This document shows positions 17,399-25,456 of a DNA stretch of 64,000 bases, piece after piece. Under the pieces are notes generated by a model. The model searched no databases. It saw only the letters and a program-made list of their open reading frames with translations, and had not been told where the DNA came from. The stretch covers positions 2,918,546 to 2,982,545 of the forward strand of contig NZ_CP032157.1 in the NCBI RefSeq assembly GCF_003555545.1, given 5' to 3'. Source of the DNA: Paraflavitalea soli. GTDB taxonomy: Bacteria > Bacteroidota > Bacteroidia > Chitinophagales > Chitinophagaceae. Position 1 is the stretch's first letter; every line of letters begins with the position of its first letter. The position numbers and the translations under genes were made by a program.

Positions 17399-18595
17399 AT
17401 GCAACCAACGTTAGCTTTAAGAGGCGAGCGGCCTGTTTATGTATTGCCATTGATCGTCATTGCCCAGTTTGCGGGCACCTCGCTCTGGTTTGCAGGTAAT
17501 GCCATCTTAGCGGATATCCCGGCCCTGGCCAGCCACCCGGCAGCCATCGGACAGATGACCTCGGCAGTACAGATCGGCTTCATTGCAGGCACGCTGGTCT
17601 TTGCTTTACTATCTATCACGGACCGGTTTTCTCCCTCCAAAGTGTTCTTGCTTTGCTCTCTGTTGGGTGCAGCTATAAACCTGTGTACCATTTGGATTTC
17701 AGATAACTATGGAGCCATGTTGCTATTTCGCTTTATCATAGGTTTCCTGCTGGCAGGCATTTACCCGGTGGGGATGAAAATAGCAGCAGACTGGTTTGAT
17801 ACGGGCCTGGGAAAAGCATTGGGCTACCTGGTGGGAGCACTGGTTTTGGGTACGGGTTTCCCGCACCTGTTAAAGGGGTTTGCCTGGCATTTAAGCTGGC
17901 AGCAGGTCATCCTGTTTACTTCGGCTTTTGCTTTAACGGGTGGCTTACTGGTCATTCTTTTCATACCGGATGGCCCTTTTAAAAAGCAGGCCAACAGTTT
18001 TCGTCCGGCGCTGATCGGCCAGGCCTTCCACTCGAAGGAATTCAAGGCGGCAGCTTACGGATACTTTGGGCATATGTGGGAACTGTATACCCTTTGGGCT
18101 TTTGTGCCGGTGATGCTGGCGATGAATGCGGCCCGGAATGGGGCAATGCTTAATATCCCTTTGTGGTCGTTCTTTGTGATCGGCATTGGGGGTATCAGCT
18201 GTATGGTGGGAGGCGCTCTTTCGCAGAAGGTGGGCAGTGCCCGGGTAGCTTTTTACGCCTTGCTGGGTTCCGGCATCTGCGCAGCCACCTCTATCTTTTT
18301 TATCAACCTGCCACCAGCTGTATTCTTGCCCTTCCTACTAGTTTGGGGTATTACAGTGACGGCAGATTCGCCGCAGTTCTCCACTTTAACGGCATTGACG
18401 GCTCCCCCGGCCTATAAAGGAACAGCGGTTACGGCGGTCATATGCATGGGTTTTATCATTTCCATTATCAGCCTCCAGGTAGTGAGTTATCTTTTTAACC
18501 GGTTTCCGCAGGCGGCTGTTTTCCTGGCGCTGGCTCCCGGTCCGCTGCTGGGGGTGCTGGCATTCCGGCGGCTGGCCAATAAACAACAGGGTTAA
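17399..18595 (+). CDS. MFS transporter
   Basis: A 398-aa protein with 12 predicted transmembrane helices. The N-half shows the MFS pattern: LPLIVIAQFAGTSLWFAGNA, then DRFSPSKVFLLCSLLGAAI after helix 2, and FIIGFLLAGIYPVGMKIAADW. The middle loop carries FKKQANSFRPALIGQAFHSK and the C-half has six further helices. The substrate is unknown. The pattern 'AGTSLWFAGNAI..DIP' resembles uncharacterised MFS proteins of Bacteroidota. The frame extends 14 codons upstream through the hairpin; the ATG at 17399 gives a normal MFS N-terminus. It is followed 32 bp later by two more transporter genes in the same direction. Confidence 0.88.
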   Translation: MQPTLALRGERPVYVLPLIVIAQFAGTSLWFAGNAILADIPALASHPAAIGQMTSAVQIGFIAGTLVFALLSITDRFSPSKVFLLCSLLGAAINLCTIWISDNYGAMLLFRFIIGFLLAGIYPVGMKIAADWFDTGLGKALGYLVGALVLGTGFPHLLKGFAWHLSWQQVILFTSAFALTGGLLVILFIPDGPFKKQANSFRPALIGQAFHSKEFKAAAYGYFGHMWELYTLWAFVPVMLAMNAARNGAMLNIPLWSFFVIGIGGISCMVGGALSQKVGSARVAFYALLGSGICAATSIFFINLPPAVFLPFLLVWGITVTADSPQFSTLTALTAPPAYKGTAVTAVICMGFIISIISLQVVSYLFNRFPQAAVFLALAPGPLLGVLAFRRLANKQQG

Positions 18596-18606
18596 AGGGA
18601 AAGGAC

Positions 18607-18614
18607 TACTTTTG
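18607..18614 (+). promoter_or_regulatory. Candidate -7 promoter element for the EamA gene
   Basis: TACTTTTG, followed by GCGCAAC, lies 13 nt before the ATG at 18628. No convincing -33 TTTG. Confidence 0.42.
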
Positions 18615-18627
18615 CGCAACGTTAACC

Positions 18628-19527
18628 ATGACTATTTCCAAAAAGGAACTGTATATCGGGATCGGACTGGCTGTATTGGCTACCATCATCTGGTCGGGCA
18701 ACTTTATCGTGGCCAGAGGGGTCATCAAACAGATCCCGCCGGTAGGCCTGGCTTTTTACCGATGGGTTACTGGCTCACTCATCATGCTGCCGCTGGCCTG
18801 GAACCGGTTCCGGGAAGAAAAGGCGATCCTGCTACAACATAAGGGTTACATTTTCTGGACAGCACTTACAGGTATTTCGCTCTTCAATACGCTGGTGTAT
18901 GTAGCCGGCCATCATTCACCCGCTATTAACCTTGCGCTGATCGGCACGACCTCCTCTCCCGTTTTTGCGATCATACTGGCGGCCATCTTTCTAAAAGAAC
19001 GGGTTCCGCTCATGCGTGTGTTGGGTCTGCTGCTTTGCCTGAGTGGTATCGTGTGGCTGCTGTCGCAAGGAAGCTGGGAGCGGTTGAAAGCCTTTCATTT
19101 CTCAGCCGGAGATGGCTGGATATTGCTGGGCGCCCTCTCTTTTGCGATCTACAATATCATGGTGCGCCGTAAACCTACGGGGATACATCCACTTAATTTT
19201 TTATTTACGGTATTCGCCACAGGAACATTGATAATCTTTCCTTTCTACCTGATTGAATTAACCCATACTAACCCTGTTGACTGGAGCATTAACCTGGTGC
19301 TGATCATCCTTTACCTGGGCGCCGGCGCTTCGGTGCTGGCCTTCCTGTGCTGGAATATGGCGATTGCCCGGCTGGGTGCTGCACGCACGGCTTTATTCGG
19401 CAACCTGATCCCTGTGTTCAGTATCCTGGAAGCGGTATTGATCCTGGATGAACAGATCACGATGGTGCATGTGCTGAGTGGGGCGCTGGTGATTGCGGGG
19501 GTGGTAATTGCTAATTTGAAACGATAA
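18628..19527 (+). CDS. EamA-family (DMT superfamily) transporter
   Basis: A 299-aa inner-membrane protein with ten helices arranged as two EamA repeats. Repeat 1 starts at about residue 10 (GLAVLATIIWSGNFIVARGV) and repeat 2 at about 150 (GWILLGALSFAIYNIMVRR). The family patterns FYRWVTGSLIMLPLAW and IGTTSSPVFAIILAAIFLKE are clear. DMT proteins export metabolites or take up small molecules, and the substrate is not predictable here. Its stop codon overlaps the next gene's start by one base (TAATG), so the two are translationally coupled. Confidence 0.9.
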   Translation: MTISKKELYIGIGLAVLATIIWSGNFIVARGVIKQIPPVGLAFYRWVTGSLIMLPLAWNRFREEKAILLQHKGYIFWTALTGISLFNTLVYVAGHHSPAINLALIGTTSSPVFAIILAAIFLKERVPLMRVLGLLLCLSGIVWLLSQGSWERLKAFHFSAGDGWILLGALSFAIYNIMVRRKPTGIHPLNFLFTVFATGTLIIFPFYLIELTHTNPVDWSINLVLIILYLGAGASVLAFLCWNMAIARLGAARTALFGNLIPVFSILEAVLILDEQITMVHVLSGALVIAGVVIANLKR

Positions 19528-20291
19528 TGACGACAGAACTCATATTGCTTTGCATAGCTGCTTTTCTGGCTGGTTTTATAGACGCCATTGTAGGCGGCGG
19601 GGGATTGATCCAAACCCCGGTAGGGCTGATCCTGTTGCCCCAATTTCCGGTGGCCACTGTGCTAGGCACGCTGAAGATCCCCGCTTTCTGCGGAACCAGC
19701 TTTGCGGCCATTCAATATGCCCGCACGGTAAAACTGGATTATAAGCGCCTGGGGGCTATGACGGCGATCGCCTTTTGTGCGGCATTTACGGGTTCCAAAT
19801 TGCTGACGCTGGTGAGCAGCAGTTTTATGAAGCCGCTGTTGCTGGTGATCCTGGTGGCGGTAGCCATTTATACTTATTCCAAGAAGAACTTCGGGGCACA
19901 TACGGAGAAAGGACATAGTGATCGTCAACAATGGTGGTATGCGGCGGGCATCAGCCTGGTGATCGGTTTTTATGATGGCTTTATTGGTCCCGGTGCAGGC
20001 AGCTTTCTCATCCTCGCTTTTGTAACACTGCTGGGATTTGATTTCCTGAAAGCGAGCGCGCATGCCAAATTTGTAAACCTGTCTACAAACCTTGGGTCGA
20101 TCCTCTTTTTTGCCATCAGCGGCAAGATCATTTATGCGATTGCCTTACCCATGGCTGTTTGCAATGCCCTGGGCGGATTCTGTGGCGCCCGGCTGGCAAT
20201 ACTGAAGGGGAATGCTTTTATCCGTATCCTGTTTTTGGTGGTGGTATGTGGTACGATCCTGCGCTTTGCCTATGATATCTTTTTGAAGTAG
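19527..20291 (+). CDS. TauE/SafE (TSUP) family anion permease
   Basis: A 254-aa protein with about eight transmembrane helices. The N-terminal motif GFIDAIVGGGGLIQTPVGLILL is the typical TSUP first-repeat signature. The second repeat has VIGFYDGFIGPGAGSFLILAFV (about 150-171). TSUP proteins move organosulfonates, sulfite or other anions across the cytoplasmic membrane, and the specific substrate is unknown. It overlaps the EamA gene by one base and is followed by a GAGCTGCGAGC repeat rather than a clear terminator. Confidence 0.9.
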   Translation: MTTELILLCIAAFLAGFIDAIVGGGGLIQTPVGLILLPQFPVATVLGTLKIPAFCGTSFAAIQYARTVKLDYKRLGAMTAIAFCAAFTGSKLLTLVSSSFMKPLLLVILVAVAIYTYSKKNFGAHTEKGHSDRQQWWYAAGISLVIGFYDGFIGPGAGSFLILAFVTLLGFDFLKASAHAKFVNLSTNLGSILFFAISGKIIYAIALPMAVCNALGGFCGARLAILKGNAFIRILFLVVVCGTILRFAYDIFLK

Positions 20292-20297
20292 GAGAAA

Positions 20298-20330
20298 AGC
20301 TACGAGCTGTGAGCTACGAGCTGCGAGCAG
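20298..20330. repeat. GAGCTGCGAGC low-complexity repeat, copy B
   Basis: AGCTACGAGCTGTGAGCTACG and CTGCGAGCAG lie just past the TSUP stop codon. Same family as 17057-17090. Confidence 0.75.
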
Positions 20331-20468
20331 CATACAAGTTGAGCAGTAGATGAGGGAAGACCGGTCTTCATTTTAACAGTTTGCATACAGTTATACCCGC
20401 AATTAGCATATTCTTTGTAACGTTTTAGACCAAACATTGGTAAATTCGTATCATCGAATCCCTTGTAT

Positions 20469-21335
20469 ATGGAAGATAATTTTGAATCAAAGAAGAATGT
20501 GCAGGCAGGTGGTTATACCGCGCTGGTAGTTGGCCTGTTGCTGATAATCTTCTTTTTTGTGCGCTGGTCATTGCCTCCCTTACCAGAGCCTCCTGTAGAG
20601 GAAGGGCTGGAAGTAAATCTCGGCAGCAGTGATATGGGTATGGGTACGGATCAACCATTTGAACCCGGTCCCCCTGCGCCTGCAGAGCAACAGGCGTATA
20701 CACCTCCCGCTCCTACTCCTGTTCATGAAGAGCCCGCCAAAGAAACGCCAGACGACAATGAACCGGACGCGCCGGTGATCAAGAAACCTACGATCACGAA
20801 ACCGGAAGCCACCAAGACACCTGAAAAGGATGTGGTGAAAAGCAAACCGGTGAAGAGGCCTGTTGAAACACCTCCGGCTCCTGTGGTGGTAAGACCTAAA
20901 GCGGTATTCAAAGGGGTGAACGGAACAGGTACCGGCGGTAATGAAGCAGATACTTATAAGAAAGGTGGCAACCAGGGTGTGGCCGGCGGACAAGGTGACC
21001 AGGGCAGACCAGGTGGCAATCCCAATTCAGATAATTATACAGGTGGTGGAAAAGGCAGCGGCGGCGTAAGTATTTCAAGAGGTTTGCAGGGACGCCGTAT
21101 TACGGGCACGCCTTCGTTCACAGATGAGTTCAATGAGAATGCCAAGGTATCTATAGACATCAAAGTAGATGAGACGGGCAAAGTAACTTCTGCCGTGTAC
21201 CAGCCAAAGGGTTCCACGACTTCGGATGCCGGTATGATCGAGATTGCCAAGAGAAAAGCCTTCCAGGTGAAGTTCAGTGCAGGCAGCGATGAATCGGCCG
21301 GAACGATCCAGTTTAACTTTAAGTTAAGGAACTAA
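20469..21335 (+). CDS. TonB-like energy transducer with Pro/Gly-rich linker
   Basis: A 288-aa protein. It has a short cytoplasmic start (MEDNFESKKNVQAGGY) and one transmembrane helix (TALVVGLLLIIFFFVRW, about 17-33). A long Pro/Glu/Thr-rich stretch (about 38-145) follows, then a Gly/Asn-rich region (about 155-205). The C-terminal domain has a TonB-like pattern (KVSIDIKVDETGKVTSAVYQ ... AKRKAFQVKFSAGSDE). It would span the periplasm and couple the proton-motive force to outer-membrane receptors. ExbB/ExbD genes are not adjacent, so a partner set must be elsewhere. The TTG at 20463 is also in frame, but the ATG at 20469 is the better start. Confidence 0.82.
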   Translation: MEDNFESKKNVQAGGYTALVVGLLLIIFFFVRWSLPPLPEPPVEEGLEVNLGSSDMGMGTDQPFEPGPPAPAEQQAYTPPAPTPVHEEPAKETPDDNEPDAPVIKKPTITKPEATKTPEKDVVKSKPVKRPVETPPAPVVVRPKAVFKGVNGTGTGGNEADTYKKGGNQGVAGGQGDQGRPGGNPNSDNYTGGGKGSGGVSISRGLQGRRITGTPSFTDEFNENAKVSIDIKVDETGKVTSAVYQPKGSTTSDAGMIEIAKRKAFQVKFSAGSDESAGTIQFNFKLRN

Positions 21336-21363
21336 TACGCAGTTTACTAATCCTTCGATATAT

Positions 21364-21400
21364 GCAACGCCATGGTTTTGGAACCGTGGCGTTGCTTTTA
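21364..21400 (+). terminator. Rho-independent terminator after the TonB-like gene
   Basis: A 14-bp stem (21364-21377 with 21382-21395, one G-U pair, loop TTGG) followed by TTTTA. It overlaps the candidate folC promoter. Confidence 0.85.
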
Positions 21401-21408
21401 TAGCTTTG
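21377..21408 (+). promoter_or_regulatory. Candidate folC promoter, overlapping the upstream terminator
   Basis: TTTG (21377-21380), a 20-nt spacer and TAGCTTTG (21401-21408) fit the Bacteroidota -33/-7 consensus exactly. It gives a leader of about 11 nt before the ATG at 21426. Confidence 0.55.
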
Positions 21409-21425
21409 TTGTCCGAAAACGCACC

Positions 21426-22715
21426 ATGAATTACGAAGAAACGCTCCATTACCTGTTTACACGTCTTCCTATGTTTAGCCGCATTGGCGCAGCTGCCTAT
21501 AAAAAGGACCTGACGAACACGATACAACTTTGCGACTTCATAGGCAACCCCCAGCATCAATTCAAGACGATACATATTGCCGGTACGAATGGGAAGGGGT
21601 CTACCAGTCATATGCTGGCCTCAATCCTGCAAACAGCGGGTTACAAAACAGGATTGTACACCTCCCCTCACCTGCGCGACTTCCGGGAGCGCTTTCGTGT
21701 GGACGGGGCCATGATCGAGGAAGACTTTGTAGTGGATTTCACGCGTCGCATTGAACCAGCTATTGATCGTATAGAGCCATCATTCTTTGAGATCACGGTG
21801 GCTATGGCCTTTGACTACTTTGCCTGGAAAGGGGTGGATATTGCGGTGATAGAAACAGGACTGGGCGGCAGGCTCGATAGCACGAATGTGATCACGCCGG
21901 AGTTGTCGGTGATCACGAATATAGGATGGGATCATATGAACCTGCTGGGCAATACGCTGGAAGCAATAGCTTTTGAAAAAGCGGGGATCATCAAACCAGG
22001 GGTACCGGTTATTGTAGGGGAAACAGCGCCCGCTACGCGGAAAGTATTTGAAGATGTAGCTACCCAAAGGCAATCTCCCTTGTTCTTTGCGGATCAACTG
22101 CGGTATGTAGCAGACTGGAAATACGAACACCATGAACTACAAGTGCAGGTAGCGCGCAACGGGCATGATGAGCGCACACCCTACCGGCTGGACCTGCCGG
22201 GTTATTACCAGACCAAAAACCTGGTGACGGTGCTGGAAGCTGTCCACCAGCTACAGCAGCAGGGATGGCAGCTGCCACTGTCAACCGTGCAGGCTGCTTT
22301 GCATCAGGTGAAACCGCTGACGGGCCTGCATGGCCGGTGGGAACTTATTCATCGCCATCCTGCGGTAATGCTGGATGTGGGTCATAATGAAGACGGCATG
22401 CGGCAGATCATTTCGCAAATAGAATTGACGGATCACCAACACCTGCACCTGGTGATTGGCATGGTAAAAGATAAAGAAGTAGAAAAGGTTTTGCTGCAAT
22501 TACCCAAAGAAGCCACGTATTATTTTACGAAGGCACCTATACCCAGGGCCTTGCCAGAAGATCAGCTGGCTGCGCAGGCCGCCGCGCATGGCTTGCAGGG
22601 GCACACCTATGCCGATGTCAATACGGCGCTGAAAGCAGCCTTGTATAATGCGCACAAAAATGATCTTATAGTGGTATGCGGCAGTGTGTTTATAGTGGGG
22701 GAAGTGATCTTATAG
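21426..22715 (+). CDS. folC: Folylpolyglutamate synthase / dihydrofolate synthase
   Basis: A 429-aa Mur-ligase-superfamily enzyme of normal FolC length. The ATP-binding P-loop is GTNGKGST at residues 53-60. The folate-site segment TSPHLRDFRERFRVDG follows, then IETGLGGRLDSTNVI, and ITNIGWDHMNLLGNT with the Mg-binding histidine. The C-terminal ligase domain has LDVGHNEDGMRQI. It adds glutamate to dihydropteroate and/or glutamyl chains to folate, in the cytoplasm. The frame continues 18 codons upstream through the terminator; MNYEETLHYLFTRLPMF is the standard start. Convergent with the NUDIX gene, overlapping it by 6 bp. Confidence 0.96.
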   Translation: MNYEETLHYLFTRLPMFSRIGAAAYKKDLTNTIQLCDFIGNPQHQFKTIHIAGTNGKGSTSHMLASILQTAGYKTGLYTSPHLRDFRERFRVDGAMIEEDFVVDFTRRIEPAIDRIEPSFFEITVAMAFDYFAWKGVDIAVIETGLGGRLDSTNVITPELSVITNIGWDHMNLLGNTLEAIAFEKAGIIKPGVPVIVGETAPATRKVFEDVATQRQSPLFFADQLRYVADWKYEHHELQVQVARNGHDERTPYRLDLPGYYQTKNLVTVLEAVHQLQQQGWQLPLSTVQAALHQVKPLTGLHGRWELIHRHPAVMLDVGHNEDGMRQIISQIELTDHQHLHLVIGMVKDKEVEKVLLQLPKEATYYFTKAPIPRALPEDQLAAQAAAHGLQGHTYADVNTALKAALYNAHKNDLIVVCGSVFIVGEVIL

Positions 22716-23261
22716 TTTTCCCAGCTTCTTAAGACCATAATAAATGGCTGTTACATGCATGCTCTGGATGATCTCATTATTGTCCAGCAGCAGCTTCAGT
22801 TCATCAATTGTACATAGCACCACTTCTATGTCTTCATTGTCATCCAGTGATTGTTCCTTGACCAGTTTGCCCCCGGTGGCCAGGAACATGTGCATGAGGT
22901 TGCTGTTGGTAGAGGGATTGGCACTGGTCTTGCCAAGGTATTCATATTTTGAGAAAGTGTACCCGGTTTCTTCGAGCAGTTCACGCGCAATGGCTTCTTC
23001 ATAATTGGCATCGGTATCATCCACGCAGCCGCCGGGTATTTCGAGGTGGGTCTCCCCCAATCCCTGACGGTATTGTCTTTCGAGGATCACTTTACCATCT
23101 TCGGTTAATGCCAGGGCAGTGACCCAGGTAGGAAATTCATATACATAATAAGGGGTAACGATCTTGCCATCGGGACGTTCGCAGGTATCCTGCCGTACGG
23201 TGAACCAAAGGTCTTTGAATAAGTATTCCGATTTGAGGGTTTTCCATTTGAGGTCGCGCAT
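22710..23261 (-). CDS. NUDIX hydrolase (ADP-ribose pyrophosphatase-like)
   Basis: A 183-aa protein of the ADP-sugar pyrophosphatase type. The N-terminal strand region is WFTVRQDTCERPDGKIV, then ILERQYRQGLGETHLEIPGG. The NUDIX box ends in the catalytic RELLEETGY (about 102-110). The first half of the box is unusual: it reads GGCVDDTDANYEEAIA, with one extra residue, and the first conserved Glu position is held by Asp or Ala. It probably hydrolyses nucleotide sugars in the cytoplasm, but the substrate is not known. Its 3' end overlaps folC on the opposite strand. Confidence 0.87.
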   Translation of the reverse strand: MRDLKWKTLKSEYLFKDLWFTVRQDTCERPDGKIVTPYYVYEFPTWVTALALTEDGKVILERQYRQGLGETHLEIPGGCVDDTDANYEEAIARELLEETGYTFSKYEYLGKTSANPSTNSNLMHMFLATGGKLVKEQSLDDNEDIEVVLCTIDELKLLLDNNEIIQSMHVTAIYYGLKKLGKL

Positions 23262-23398
23262 AAAAGCTATTTCGGATTTAGAATTTCGGATTTAGGATTG
23301 CCGCCGATATTTATATAGGCTAATTAAATGCTACTTACTATTATTCATTGTTGCAGTCTATCTTCTCCAGGCTCCGATCTCACAGCTGCTTTCTCAAT

Positions 23399-24118
23399 TT
23401 ACCATCCACTGGCAAGAACATCGGCGATGTGCATGGTTTGAATAGGAAGGCCTTTGTGGCGTATGTAGCCATCGAGGTGCATGAGGCAGGAATGATCGGT
23501 AGAGATGATGCATTCTGCGCCGGTTTGCCGGGCATTGGTCACCTTCTGATCGGCCATTCCCATGGAGATGGGTTCAAATTTAACGGCAAAAGTGCCGCCA
23601 AAGCCGCAACAGGTTTCCACATCATTCATTTCTGTAAGCTCCAATCCTTTCACCCGGGCCAATAACGCCCTGGGCTCTGCCTTTATTTTACATTCGCGCA
23701 AGGCTGCACAGGAATCGTGATAGGTAGCTTTGGTATGTAAGGTGGCGCCGAGGTCTTCTACTTTCAACACATTTACCAGGAAATCGGCCAGTTCAAAGGT
23801 CCGCTTCTGCAGTTCCTTTACTTCGTTGTGGTGGGAAGAATTATCAAACAGTTTGGGATAGTAATTGCGTACAAAGCCAACGCAGGATGCACTGGGGGCC
23901 ACTATATATTCAGAGCCACTGAAATCGTGGAGAAATTTGGTGCAAACCTCTTTGGCTTCGCGCTGAAACCCGGCATTAAAAGCCGGCTGGCCACAGCAGG
24001 TCTGCTCTGCATTGTAGGTGACTGTGCAGCCCGCTTTCTCCAGTACTTTCACCATATTGAAAGCTGTTTGCGGGTATAGCTGATCAATAAAACAAGGTAT
24101 AAAAAGTTGTACGTTCAT
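23399..24118 (-). CDS. LutA/YkgE-type Fe-S (CCG-domain) protein
   Basis: A 239-aa protein with two CCG domains, each ending in a cysteine-rich loop: EQTCCGQPAFNAGF (about 40-53) and VETCCGFGGTFAVKFEPIS (about 167-185). Each domain also has an upstream partner Cys (IPCFIDQLYP; HDSCAALREC). This is the LutA (YvfV/YkgE) pattern. LutA forms part of the LutABC lactate oxidation system on the cytoplasmic side. LutB and LutC are not in the window, so the exact role is uncertain. It is followed by ribH in the same direction after a 69-bp gap (the gap lies at 24119-24187). Confidence 0.83.
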   Translation of the reverse strand: MNVQLFIPCFIDQLYPQTAFNMVKVLEKAGCTVTYNAEQTCCGQPAFNAGFQREAKEVCTKFLHDFSGSEYIVAPSASCVGFVRNYYPKLFDNSSHHNEVKELQKRTFELADFLVNVLKVEDLGATLHTKATYHDSCAALRECKIKAEPRALLARVKGLELTEMNDVETCCGFGGTFAVKFEPISMGMADQKVTNARQTGAECIISTDHSCLMHLDGYIRHKGLPIQTMHIADVLASGW

Positions 24119-24187
24119 GCCTGGCCCCTGCCCCAGCCCTTCCCACCCCGGCCCCTAAAAGGGAGCCTGAGCACCGGGTATAAGGCT

Positions 24188-24688
24188 TTATTTTTTAAAC
24201 GAGTTAGATAATGCGATCATCTTGATAGCGGTAATAGCGGCTTCTTCGCCTTTATGGCCATGTTTGCCGCCAATGCGCTCATCAGCCTGTTGTTGGTTAT
24301 CTACGGTAAGTACGCCAAAAATGGTCGGTACGGGGAGGGTGAGGTTGAGTTGTACTACGCCCTGGGTTACGCCCTGGCATACGTAATCGAAGTGGGGGGT
24401 ATCGCCACGCAATACGCAGCCCAGTGCTATGAAGGCGTCGGGACGGTCGTCTTTGTATTTACTGGCATCCCAGTAAGCTTTGATGCCAAAAGGGATCTCA
24501 AAGGCGCCGGGCACATTTACAATATGGATATGCCTGACCTGGTGTTGCTGCAAGATGCGCACGCAGCCTTTTTCCAGTTCATCTATAATGCCTGCATTCC
24601 ATTCGGTACGCACAATAACGATGCAGGCATCCTTCGTGAGGATGCCTGCATTCATTTGTAATAATTTACTATTGCTTACTTCAGCCAT
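24188..24688 (-). CDS. ribH: 6,7-dimethyl-8-ribityllumazine synthase
   Basis: A 166-aa protein of RibH length. The family segments are ACIVIVRTEWNAGIIDELEKG, VNVPGAFEIPFGIKAY (substrate-binding) and ALGCVLRGDTPHFDYVCQGV, which carries the catalytic histidine. The C-terminal GVLTVDNQQQADERIGGKHG is diagnostic. It condenses ribitylamino-uracil with dihydroxybutanone phosphate in riboflavin synthesis and normally forms icosahedral or pentameric assemblies in the cytoplasm. No FMN riboswitch is visible upstream. It is 13 bp downstream of the TPR membrane-protein gene, so co-transcription is likely. Confidence 0.96.
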   Translation of the reverse strand: MAEVSNSKLLQMNAGILTKDACIVIVRTEWNAGIIDELEKGCVRILQQHQVRHIHIVNVPGAFEIPFGIKAYWDASKYKDDRPDAFIALGCVLRGDTPHFDYVCQGVTQGVVQLNLTLPVPTIFGVLTVDNQQQADERIGGKHGHKGEEAAITAIKMIALSNSFKK

Positions 24689-24701
24689 AATTCAATGAAG
24701 G

Positions 24702-25418
24702 TTACTTTGTATCGCCCAGTTTGCCCAGGTACTTGTCGACATCCTGTCCGCCCTGCGCCTGTGGCATTACACTGCGGGGATATTTGGTCTTAATGTCGTT
24801 GAGCAGGGCGATCGCATCCTGTGTTTTACCAGCATCCTGCAACAGCAGGGCAGCGCGGAAGAGGTATTCAGGTGAGTTGATCTCATCTTCAGGCAGGGCA
24901 GTGCCGGCCTTCTTATAATAAGAGATCGCTTCTTCTTTTTTACCGAGTTCGGAATAAGCATCACCCAACAAACCATTGGCGCGCATATTGGCCACTACTT
25001 CATCGGAAGAGAAATCCTTCAGGTATTTAACGGCATTGTTGAAATCGCCCAGTTGGAGATAGCATGCACCTGCATAGAACTTAGCGCGGTTGCCGGTTTT
25101 GGTGCCACCATATTTAGAGATCACTTTGAGGAATCCCTGGTTGACACCGTCGCCGTTCAAAGCCAGTTTCACAGAGTCGGCCCTGAAATACTCTTCAGCT
25201 TTGAAGATGGCTTCGGCAGCTTTCAGTTCCTGGGGTGCTTTGTAGAAGTTATTATAAGCATAACCACCACCTACCAGCAGCAGAATAACTACCAGGCCAA
25301 TAAGTATGTACTTGCTATTCTTACTCCAAAAATCCTGGGCACCTGCCACTACTCTTTCTTCAGAAGTCTTCTCTACAGGTACAGGTGCTTGCCCGGTTGG
25401 CTGATTCACAGTAGCCAT
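24702..25418 (-). CDS. TPR-repeat membrane protein (YfgM-like)
   Basis: A 238-aa protein. After a charged and proline-containing N-terminus, a single transmembrane helix is seen (YILIGLVVILLLVGGGYAYN, about 35-54). It is followed by several TPR-like helical pairs (AKFYAGACYLQLGDFNNAV, NGLLGDAYSELGKKEEAI, YLFRAALLLQDAGKTQDAIA). The topology, with a short cytoplasmic start and a periplasmic TPR domain, is that of YfgM-like ancillary SecYEG or chaperone-network proteins. That functional parallel is inferred. Upstream of ribH in the same transcription unit. Confidence 0.82.
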   Translation of the reverse strand: MATVNQPTGQAPVPVEKTSEERVVAGAQDFWSKNSKYILIGLVVILLLVGGGYAYNNFYKAPQELKAAEAIFKAEEYFRADSVKLALNGDGVNQGFLKVISKYGGTKTGNRAKFYAGACYLQLGDFNNAVKYLKDFSSDEVVANMRANGLLGDAYSELGKKEEAISYYKKAGTALPEDEINSPEYLFRAALLLQDAGKTQDAIALLNDIKTKYPRSVMPQAQGGQDVDKYLGKLGDTK

Positions 25419-25456
25419 GATGTTCGTTTGTTTTAATGTTGGTTTGTTTGGGTTAT

